Positions 1 through 7,435 of a stretch of DNA of 8,735 nucleotides are shown here, in pieces (the first letter of the stretch is position 1; every line of letters starts with the position of its first letter). The notes beneath the pieces were generated by a model, which was given only the letters and a program-made list of their open reading frames with translations, ran no database searches and was not told the DNA's origin. Source of the DNA: Ignavibacteriota bacterium (lineage in GTDB: Bacteria; Bacteroidota; Ignavibacteria; Tepidaquicellales; Tepidaquicellaceae). Where the stretch lies: contig PNBM01000039.1 of NCBI GenBank assembly GCA_003135995.1, positions 15,154 through 23,888 on the forward strand, read 5' to 3'. The translations under genes and the position numbers were made by a program.

Positions 1-1678
1 TAAAAAAATTGTTGAAATTCAAATCTGTTTTTATTTTTCTTTCCTTTTTATATTTTAGATTCTCAATATCATAAAAGTAAAATACATGTTTGACAAATTC
101 CTTTGTACTGTTATTCCAAATATTTAAATCTGATTTTTCGTAATAATTTTCTAGAATTTCTGTAATATTTTCTTTTTCCCATAATTTTAAATGGTCTTTT
201 ATTAGTTTTATAAATAGCGCAAAAAGACTTAAAAATATGTAATCTTTTATTTCGTTTATGTATTGGTATTTCTTTAAATATTTTAATGTTTCTTTTATTA
301 TTTCTCCTAATAAAAATATTTTATATACATCATTTACTTGAATTTTTGTTATCTTATCGTATTTATTGTCTTCGTCGAAAAGTTCATTCAATTTTCCGTA
401 TGCTAGAGCAGGTCCCAAATCTTTATCATTATAATAAAAACTAGCAATTAGCTGAGTTAGTCTTGTAATAAAAGGTCCATTCTTTATGTTTACTTGCTTT
501 AATTCGAGTTTTCTTGCTTTCCATTCACCTTTCCTTGTCTCATAAAACAAATTCTTACTTCGAAAATATCTCTTTAGTGAATTTTGAAAATCGTCGTTTG
601 CTACTAAATTCCATTTCTTTATTGGATTTTGTAAATTACTTCTAATTGATATTTTATGAATTATTTCTTTTCTTTTTATTGCATCATCATCAATTGTGTC
701 AGGATTCATTTTCCCAACTTTTATTATTCTGAGCATAACACGCGCATTAATCGAGGGTTTATCTATATATCTCACGCTATGTAATGTTTGAGAACCATTT
801 ACTACTCTGGGATTTAATATCTTTAATTCCTGCCCAGGTAAATCAGGAATGATTTCTTCGCAAATCAAAGTAATCCCGTTATTACTAAAAGCAAACTCTT
901 CTGGAAAATCTTTGAATGTATTTTTAATATTTTCATTAGGTTCTGTATTTCCCAAATCCAATCTTATGTTTCTTGCAAATAACAAATCATATGGATCTTT
1001 TTTCATATAATTAATAAAATCTATTACTTTTGCAAATACTAATATTGTTGGTACTTTAGAATCCTCTTTGCTGGGATAAAGTATATTGTTTATTCCTGTT
1101 AAATGTAAAGTTTCTGTTCTAGGCATAGCACCTTCTAAATCATCGATCATATATTGTATAATATCTTCAAGATGAATTATGTTAACATTATAGCTTTCAA
1201 TATTATAACTATTATATTGTAAATCATTTTTTCTAAAGTTAGTTAAAAAGAATAATTCTACTTTCCCATCATCATATAATTCTAAAATATCTTGATATTT
1301 ATGCCTCAATTCCTTTCTGACATATTTATCGATATAATTTTCTCTTCTACTTTTGTTATTGAATACTTCAGAAAAACTAATTATTTCATCATAGAAACTA
1401 GGCGGAGCTAATTTACCGTATTCCTTTGTAAATTTACTATTTAATACAAAATGTTTTACATACTCGTTATTTTGGGTAGTAAAGATTGTATCTATTTTTC
1501 CATCTCTTGCACCATCAGTGGTATAAATTTTTGTGATGTTATAAAAATACATGTTTATAAACCAAGATGGAAATGCTTCATAATCTTTAAGGTGTAGTTT
1601 TTGTTGAATATCTTTTACCCTATCTAACATTAAATCAAATAAATTTTTTTTATCGAATTGAATCGTTGATTTAATCAT
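1..1678 (-). CDS. AIPR-family abortive infection phage resistance protein, 3' end cut by window edge
   Basis: The reading frame starts at an ATG at 1676-1678 and stays open for 559 codons to the left edge; the stop lies outside. An in-frame TAA at 1688-1690 rules out a start further upstream. The protein carries the AIPR signature: LLFARNIRLDLG at residues 232-243, FSNNGIT at 264-270, NPRVVNGSQTLHSV at 289-302, then SIRSNLQNPI (344-353) and FYETRKGEW (378-386). The N-terminal part has DGARDGKID (55-63) followed by VLNSK (78-82), matching the place where many AIPR proteins show a degenerate PD-(D/E)xK-like D...QxK pattern. Family members are associated with abortive phage exclusion; their biochemical activity is poorly settled, and an N-terminal nuclease role is only an inference. 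AIPR proteins are usually about 550-700 residues, so little should be missing. The gene is 28 nt downstream of the HExxH gene and is probably co-transcribed with it. The family call is strong, the mechanism is not. Confidence 0.88.
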   Translation of the reverse strand, partial: MIKSTIQFDKKNLFDLMLDRVKDIQQKLHLKDYEAFPSWFINMYFYNITKIYTTDGARDGKIDTIFTTQNNEYVKHFVLNSKFTKEYGKLAPPSFYDEIISFSEVFNNKSRRENYIDKYVRKELRHKYQDILELYDDGKVELFFLTNFRKNDLQYNSYNIESYNVNIIHLEDIIQYMIDDLEGAMPRTETLHLTGINNILYPSKEDSKVPTILVFAKVIDFINYMKKDPYDLLFARNIRLDLGNTEPNENIKNTFKDFPEEFAFSNNGITLICEEIIPDLPGQELKILNPRVVNGSQTLHSVRYIDKPSINARVMLRIIKVGKMNPDTIDDDAIKRKEIIHKISIRSNLQNPIKKWNLVANDDFQNSLKRYFRSKNLFYETRKGEWKARKLELKQVNIKNGPFITRLTQLIASFYYNDKDLGPALAYGKLNELFDEDNKYDKITKIQVNDVYKIFLLGEIIKETLKYLKKYQYINEIKDYIFLSLFALFIKLIKDHLKLWEKENITEILENYYEKSDLNIWNNSTKEFVKHVFYFYDIENLKYKKERKIKTDLNFNNFF

Positions 1679-1706
1679 TTCTTGTAATTATTGATTTATA
1701 AATTTT

Positions 1707-3089
1707 TTAATACTGATTATTCTGTTTAAGTCTATCTTGTAATCCTAGAAGAAATACACCATTTCTAAAGAGACATTTTTCTTCTTTATTCTCAGGGTTA
1801 TCAATATAAAATGGATTACTTATGCAGTCTTTAATACCTCTGAAATTTGCTTTACATATAGGAATTTCATCTAAAAAAGGGCAATCTGTTAAATCATTTT
1901 CAACAATTTTTTTTATTATTAAACTACTTGATAGTAAAAACATAAAACTATCTTTCATGCTTGTACAATGGTCCTTGCTCCCTTGTATTACCACTTTATC
2001 ATTAAATTTAATTATTCCAGTTCCAAATTTATAAATTATATTTTTCCAATATAAAATATCTTCAAAATTGTCATTGTCTTTATATAAGTCAATCCCACCT
2101 TTTGTTTTTCTTAAATTGGTAATTGAAAAATTAATTATATCTCTTGTAAATTTAAAAATGTCATTTTCTTCCAGGTGTTTAATAATTGGTACGAGAACAC
2201 ATTCACAATGTCCGATTGAAATTTCTAAATCATTATTCATATTATGTTGGATATCAGAAGATTTTAACCAAGAATTAATTAATATAATAAAATCATTACC
2301 CTCTGAAAAATTTTTAGTATTTATATCAAACCATCTAAAAAACAATAATATTGTTTTTTCAGGTTTTAAAGTAGAAAGGCAAATTTGCATAAGTTTAAGA
2401 AGTCCTCTTGCGGTATTTGAAAATTTATTTAAACTATAAAAATACTCGAAAATAATCCAATATTCAGGTTTTATCGAAAATGGAATATTCGAATTATCTA
2501 CAAAAATCCTTTCATTTATTTCATTAATTTTAATATCCGATTTTCCTAAAAATAATTGAGTTCCTAAATGTGCCATATGTTCCCTTATTACCTTAACTCC
2601 AAGTTCTAAAGTTATTCTCCCATTTGTTAATACAATACATTTATCGTTTTGATTTATCTCGACAATTTTAGAAAGATCAATAAATTTATTATAAATATAT
2701 TTGCTATATGTATTTAATCTAGTAAGAGTATCTTTTCTAAGTAAAAATCCATCTTTTAATAAATCATTATCTATGTTTTTTATTTCAATCGGTATATTAA
2801 TTATTTTATTACTTATAGCTGATGATGACCCGATTTTCATATAAGATAAAATAAAATCAGAATATATGGGGGCACCCCATGCGGAAGAAAAATTTTGTAA
2901 AAAATGAATATATTCGTGAACTAAAACAGAGAAAACTTTTTTCCCGTCTTCCGTTAGGTTCTCTGAGGGTGATAAAATATTTATATCTGATTCGCTGCAA
3001 CCTAAGTTAATAAATATTCTTTCCCAATCGTAAAAGCTTTTACTAAAATCTGTAAATGATTTAAAATAATAGTTATCTATTGCATTCAT
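1707..3089 (-). CDS. unrecognised protein with HExxH zinc-metallopeptidase motif
   Basis: This intact 460-residue gene is one I cannot assign to a named family. Its clearest feature is LVHEYIHFLQ at residues 56-65, a hydrophobic helix with HExxH (H58, E59, H62) as in zincin peptidases. A second helix-like segment, VIREHMAHLGTQL (167-179), could supply a third zinc ligand (E170 or H171); this resembles the downstream glutamate helix of gluzincins but is inference. The C-terminal part has spaced cysteines C403, C412, C422 and C439, and there is a GHCEC segment at 293-297, so a second metal site is possible. I see no signal peptide and no convincing membrane segment, so it is probably cytoplasmic. 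It lies 32 nt after hsdR and 28 nt before the AIPR gene. The start at 3087-3089 has no clear ribosome binding site; the next in-frame ATG is well inside the protein. A proteolytic role in defence is plausible but unproven. It could also be a non-catalytic zinc protein. Confidence 0.8.
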   Translation of the reverse strand: MNAIDNYYFKSFTDFSKSFYDWERIFINLGCSESDINILSPSENLTEDGKKVFSVLVHEYIHFLQNFSSAWGAPIYSDFILSYMKIGSSSAISNKIINIPIEIKNIDNDLLKDGFLLRKDTLTRLNTYSKYIYNKFIDLSKIVEINQNDKCIVLTNGRITLELGVKVIREHMAHLGTQLFLGKSDIKINEINERIFVDNSNIPFSIKPEYWIIFEYFYSLNKFSNTARGLLKLMQICLSTLKPEKTILLFFRWFDINTKNFSEGNDFIILINSWLKSSDIQHNMNNDLEISIGHCECVLVPIIKHLEENDIFKFTRDIINFSITNLRKTKGGIDLYKDNDNFEDILYWKNIIYKFGTGIIKFNDKVVIQGSKDHCTSMKDSFMFLLSSSLIIKKIVENDLTDCPFLDEIPICKANFRGIKDCISNPFYIDNPENKEEKCLFRNGVFLLGLQDRLKQNNQY

Positions 3090-3121
3090 ATATAGTTTAA
3101 TTATTGCTGATGTATTATTAA

Positions 3122-6118
3122 TTATCTATTTTTTTGCCATAAAGCATCAAATACAAATTCTTTATATCTTCTTTGGAAATCAGCGTCTTGAGTGAATTTT
3201 TTATAAATTTCGGTCTGAGTGAATAAGTACTGTCCGATTAAATCTTTTATTTTATTATCAGATGTTATTTTTGCGTTTTGTCTGTCTGAATACTTAATTG
3301 CATTAATTATTTCTGTGTCAGCTTGCATTTCAGCAGGTAATTGCTCTGTTAGTATTTTGTGTACTTTATCCTTATCCGACCAATCAATATCTCCAAACCT
3401 TTGATTAAATGTCTTAATTATATTTTCTAATGTATCGAATTCGGAATCTTTAGCCCCTCCGCCTAATTTAACCGGGATTGGGTCAATAGTTCCTTTATCA
3501 TCAGCTAATTTAATCTCGTTAGTACCTTCTTTGATCGGGCGGTAACTTTCCATATCAACAGATTCTAAAAGCCCTTCTGTTAAGTTATCATCATTAGGTA
3601 TCTTGAGTTTAGCAACAAGCAATTTAAGAAACCACCAAAGTTGCTCCCAATATTTATTGTTAAAATCTAAAAGTTTTGCTAGGTAGCTATAAGTTCTTAA
3701 AAAAGATTTAACCTTAATTTTGAAATCAATTTTTTTATCAAGATTTAAATCATTATCAAATATATGAACAGATGAATCAATGATGGGGTCTATTATAGTT
3801 CTTTCTGCTTTGCTAATATATTTTTTAAAAAAGTCATGTACTTGTTCTTCACTGTACACTTCATATGCATCCAGTGCATCCTGTAAATCATTTAATTTAT
3901 TAGGATTTGTTTCTTCACTTAGAATGGTAGCAGTATAATAAGGTTCAAAAGCTTCTTTAATATCATCTGTTGAATTGTAGAAATCCAATACAAATGTATC
4001 TCTTTTGTAAGGTTTATAGGACCTATTCAACCTGGATAAAGTTTGCACAGCCTGTACATCTCTTAACTTTTTATCTACATACATTGTATGAAGCAATGGC
4101 TGATCAAATCCGGTTTGATATTTATTCGCAACAATTAAAAATTTATACTGACTTTTTTTAAAGTTTTTTGGAATATCATTTTTGTATGATTCAAAACTAT
4201 TCATTGAAACTTCGTCATATTCGATTCCTTTGTAAGTCTTCTTACCGGAGAAGGCAATTATTGCTTTAAATGGAGACTTTATCTCTTTCAGATATTCATT
4301 AAAAGCATGTTTGTATTTTATTGCTGCAATTATTCCCTTAGTTACAACCATAGCTTTTGCTTCACCATTTATTAAATATCTTACATCTTTGTGGAAATGG
4401 TCCAACATTATTTTAGCTTTTTCTGATATAGCAAACTCGTGGCCTTCTACATAAGCTCTTAATTTTTTCTGTGCCTCTTTTGTGTTGTAATCAGGGTTAG
4501 CTTCGGTTGATTTAATTAGCTTGTAAAACGAATTATACGTTGTATAATTTTGTAAAACATCAATTATAAATTCTTCATCAATAGCTTGCTTCATTGAATA
4601 GAGATGAAACGCATAATGTTTTACTTTATCTCCAACTGGAACGGGAACTCCAAATGTCTCTAAAGTTTTGTTTTTTGGTGTAGCTGTGAAAGCAAAATAA
4701 GAACCATTTTTTATCATTTTTCTGCTATCAATCAGTTCATTTATTTTATCTTCGAGAGTGGGCTCTTCCGGGTCTTCTGATTCCTCATCTTCAGTTTGTT
4801 TATTGGAAAGAACTGCATTCATTTTTGCCGCCGTTTCTCCGCTTTGACTACTATGCGCTTCATCAATGATTATTCCGAATTTCAATGAAGGCAACTCTTG
4901 CATTTCATCAAGAAGATGTGGGAAGGTTTGTATTGTGGTTATTATTACTTTTTTCTTATTGGCTATTGCTTCCCTAAGTTGATTTGTTTTACTTCCACCT
5001 TCACCTGTAATAGCTTCAACAATACCTTTAGTTTGTGAAAATTGTTTTATAGTTTCCCTGAGTTGTTTATCTAATACTATTCTATCTGTTACAACTATTG
5101 TAGAATCGAAAATATGATTTTCACCTGTGCTATCATATAAGTTTATTAATTGATGCGCAAGCCACGCAATAGAGTTAGATTTTCCTGAACCGGCAGAATG
5201 TTGTACCAAATATCTTTGTCCGATACCTTTTTCCTTAGCGTGCTGTAATATAGCTCTTACAACTGTAAGCTGATGATATCTCGGAAATATCATTTTCCGG
5301 GTAACTCTACCAGTATCTTCGTCTTTTTCTTCAAATATTTGAGCGAATTTATCAATAATATTGCTCAAAGAATCTTTACTTAATATCTGTTCCCACAAAT
5401 AATGTGTTCTTAATCCATCTTTGTTTACAGGATTTCCTGCACCAAATGGTGGTAAAGGGTTTCCGTCATTTAAGCCTTTATTAAATGGAAGAAAATCAGA
5501 ATTTTTATCTTTCAAATGAGAGCACATAAAAACTGATTCTGTGTCGGCAGCAAAATGTACCATACACCTACCAAAGGAAAATAATTTTTCTTTTGAATCT
5601 CTATCATTTTTATATTGTCTTATTCCATTTTGAACGGTTTGTCCCGTCAGTGAATTTTTTAATTCCATCGTAAGAATAGGTATCCCATTGAGAAATATTG
5701 TCACATCAAGTCTGTTTTCATTATCTAAGCTATATTTTAATTCTTCTGTTACAGAAAAAATATTGGAAGAATATCTTACTAAATCTCTATTGTTAAATTT
5801 TGAGGATGGTTTTCTGTAAAATAAATCTATTGTCTTATCAAGGTGTTTAATTCCTTTTCTGAGTACTTCTATAATGCCAAGCTCGTGAATTTTTTCGTCA
5901 AGACGGACAAGAAAAGCACGCTCGCCTTTCTTTTTAATCATGTCAAAAGTATCCGGTTGTGTACTTTCAATAAATTCAAATAGTTGTTTTGTGTTTAAAC
6001 AAAATTCCCTGTCAAAATCAGATGAAACTGATTCTCGGTAATAATGCTCAACCTTGAGATAATTTACAATTAATTTTTGAAATCCTTTTTCTGATGTATC
6101 AGCGAATTGAAAAGTCAT
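3122..6118 (-). CDS. hsdR: type I restriction-modification system endonuclease/translocase subunit HsdR
   Basis: A complete 998-residue protein, the normal length for HsdR. The N-terminal nuclease domain shows the PD-(D/E)xK pattern: D138 in NRLDVTIFLNG, then MELKN at 151-155 with E152 and K154, followed by the TVQNGIRQYK segment (161-170) typical of the family. The superfamily 2 motor follows: Walker A HSAGSGKS at 307-314, Walker B box DEAH at 419-422, FTATP at 477-481, then ANKYQTGFDQP (664-674) and QTLSRLNR (692-699) as motifs V and VI. The helical C-terminal part (about 750-998) would dock on the methyltransferase. An acidic run (441-457) sits between DEAH and FTATP. In the complex it translocates DNA with ATP and cuts at a distance from an unmethylated target. 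No key residue is missing, so it looks active. The ATG at 6116-6118 lies 22 nt after the hsdS stop and has no evident Shine-Dalgarno sequence. Confidence 0.97.
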   Translation of the reverse strand: MTFQFADTSEKGFQKLIVNYLKVEHYYRESVSSDFDREFCLNTKQLFEFIESTQPDTFDMIKKKGERAFLVRLDEKIHELGIIEVLRKGIKHLDKTIDLFYRKPSSKFNNRDLVRYSSNIFSVTEELKYSLDNENRLDVTIFLNGIPILTMELKNSLTGQTVQNGIRQYKNDRDSKEKLFSFGRCMVHFAADTESVFMCSHLKDKNSDFLPFNKGLNDGNPLPPFGAGNPVNKDGLRTHYLWEQILSKDSLSNIIDKFAQIFEEKDEDTGRVTRKMIFPRYHQLTVVRAILQHAKEKGIGQRYLVQHSAGSGKSNSIAWLAHQLINLYDSTGENHIFDSTIVVTDRIVLDKQLRETIKQFSQTKGIVEAITGEGGSKTNQLREAIANKKKVIITTIQTFPHLLDEMQELPSLKFGIIIDEAHSSQSGETAAKMNAVLSNKQTEDEESEDPEEPTLEDKINELIDSRKMIKNGSYFAFTATPKNKTLETFGVPVPVGDKVKHYAFHLYSMKQAIDEEFIIDVLQNYTTYNSFYKLIKSTEANPDYNTKEAQKKLRAYVEGHEFAISEKAKIMLDHFHKDVRYLINGEAKAMVVTKGIIAAIKYKHAFNEYLKEIKSPFKAIIAFSGKKTYKGIEYDEVSMNSFESYKNDIPKNFKKSQYKFLIVANKYQTGFDQPLLHTMYVDKKLRDVQAVQTLSRLNRSYKPYKRDTFVLDFYNSTDDIKEAFEPYYTATILSEETNPNKLNDLQDALDAYEVYSEEQVHDFFKKYISKAERTIIDPIIDSSVHIFDNDLNLDKKIDFKIKVKSFLRTYSYLAKLLDFNNKYWEQLWWFLKLLVAKLKIPNDDNLTEGLLESVDMESYRPIKEGTNEIKLADDKGTIDPIPVKLGGGAKDSEFDTLENIIKTFNQRFGDIDWSDKDKVHKILTEQLPAEMQADTEIINAIKYSDRQNAKITSDNKIKDLIGQYLFTQTEIYKKFTQDADFQRRYKEFVFDALWQKNR

Positions 6119-6140
6119 TGTATAATTAATTTGTTGTTTT

Positions 6141-7433
6141 TTAAGTAATATTCATTTTACCAGTTATTACATTGGTAATAAGAGATTCTCGATATTCTTT
6201 AAAAGTGTCTATTTCCTTATGAGCTTTTGAAATAGCTAAATCTACTTCACTACACCCATTCATAACTTCAATAATTATTTTAGTCTGTTCTTCAATTGAT
6301 GGAACAATAACTTTCAGAATAGAGTATTTATCTGCTCCTATGTTTTCAATAGTAGCTTTATCAAATATTCTATTTTTCCATTCTCCAAATAAGGATGACT
6401 GCGTATATAAATAAAGAAAATCACTTAAAATCTTTTTTTCGTTTGGAGATGCTTTAATTAAGTAACCAGCAAAACAGGCTATACCCTTATAATTTTTAAA
6501 TTGATATGTTTTGCCCACTGTAGCTCCACTTCTTGCAAACAAAATATCTCCTTCGCACAATAAATATTCTTTTGCCTTTTCATAAGGTAATGAACGAAAT
6601 GTTTCGTCATTCAATTTCCCATTAAAGCCAAAATCAGTTATCCTTATGTATCTTGGGTGGTCTTGGTTAGCTTCTTGGGCTTCCTCGTTAGCGCCATATT
6701 TTAACTTACTTTTCAGTAAATATTTAAGGTTTAATACCTTCCAATGTTTAGGTATATTTCCTACCCAATCAATTCCGCTATATTCTAAATCCGAGTATTT
6801 CCATTGAGAGATATTTTTTGTAATTAATTTTTTCTTTCTCTCCTCTAATAGCTCAATCAAATTTTCTTTGTTTCTAATAAATTTATCTATGGTAGCAGTT
6901 TTTTTATCTAAATATTCCACTATAGCGTTTTGAACTTCAAAGGGAGGAATTATGCTATACATTCGCTTAAAATCGGTATATCGTAAAGGAATTTGACCAT
7001 CTGCAATACCGTAAGAAAATCTTTCAACGTAATTTTTGTAAAATCCTGACCTGAGCATGTAATGATAAAATTTTGGATTGAGTTTAATATTCTTTCTTGG
7101 TTTCAAAACAGTACACGCGGGACTAACAATTCCTATATAATTACTTAAACCCGAAGCCCCTTGTCTGAATCGCATACTGTAAACAAGGTCGCCCGGATAA
7201 ACCAAAAGATATTTTGATTTGTCAGCTGTTGATGAGTCTTTTTTGTCTAGCTCGGTTTGTTTTATTACTCCTCTGCCAATAGTAACAGAAAGTAATTCTT
7301 CAGTTTCATGTCCTCTTTCCATGCGCTCTTCAAAAATAGCAATATTAGGCAGTAATTGCCATTCATCAGGCAATTGCTTTACATAATCGTAATCAACTTG
7401 TATATATTTCTTGTATGGTTTTAAATGTAACAT
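6141..7433 (-). CDS. hsdS: type I restriction-modification specificity subunit HsdS, two target recognition domains
   Basis: A complete 430-residue protein with the duplicated HsdS layout. Target recognition domain 1 spans about residues 20-165 (LPDEWQLLP near its start, YPGDLVYSMRFRQG at 79-92, IIPPFEVQNAI at 161-171). A conserved coiled-coil spacer covers about 172-207 and ends EERKKKLITKNIS. Domain 2 begins at IDWVGNIPKHWKV (221-233), contains GDILFARSGATVGKTY (295-310), and ends at VPSIEEQTKII. The second coiled coil (about 385-426) ends EYRESLITNVITGK, repeating the first one. Each domain would read one half of a bipartite DNA target, and the coiled coils set the spacing and bind two HsdM. 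The two recognition domains are clearly different, so an asymmetric target is expected; the bases cannot be read from sequence alone. The ATG at 7431-7433 overlaps the hsdM stop. No frameshift or truncation is seen. Confidence 0.96.
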   Translation of the reverse strand: MLHLKPYKKYIQVDYDYVKQLPDEWQLLPNIAIFEERMERGHETEELLSVTIGRGVIKQTELDKKDSSTADKSKYLLVYPGDLVYSMRFRQGASGLSNYIGIVSPACTVLKPRKNIKLNPKFYHYMLRSGFYKNYVERFSYGIADGQIPLRYTDFKRMYSIIPPFEVQNAIVEYLDKKTATIDKFIRNKENLIELLEERKKKLITKNISQWKYSDLEYSGIDWVGNIPKHWKVLNLKYLLKSKLKYGANEEAQEANQDHPRYIRITDFGFNGKLNDETFRSLPYEKAKEYLLCEGDILFARSGATVGKTYQFKNYKGIACFAGYLIKASPNEKKILSDFLYLYTQSSLFGEWKNRIFDKATIENIGADKYSILKVIVPSIEEQTKIIIEVMNGCSEVDLAISKAHKEIDTFKEYRESLITNVITGKMNIT

Positions 7434-7435
7434 TA
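7431..7435 (-). other. TAATG stop/start overlap joining hsdM to hsdS
   Basis: On the minus strand the hsdM stop TAA and the hsdS start ATG share a base. This arrangement commonly means translational coupling, which would keep HsdM and HsdS made together. An A-rich stretch (GTAAAAGAC) just upstream is only a weak ribosome binding site, which fits coupling rather than independent initiation. Confidence 0.85.

Noticed and set aside
1822..2439. Two open frames on the plus strand (1822-2034 and 2068-2439) within the HExxH gene
   Set aside because: They lie antisense to a long intact gene with recognisable motifs, show no domain of their own, and are the kind of chance frames expected opposite AT-rich coding DNA.
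3098..3124. TAATTA repeated on both sides of the hsdR/HExxH gap, as a possible hairpin or operator
   Set aside because: The stem would be only six A/T pairs in very AT-rich sequence, with no T run placed as in a terminator; chance is enough to explain it.
3219..4161. Two plus-strand open frames (3219-3404 and 3970-4161) within hsdR
   Set aside because: They are antisense to conserved HsdR sequence, short and without recognisable features.
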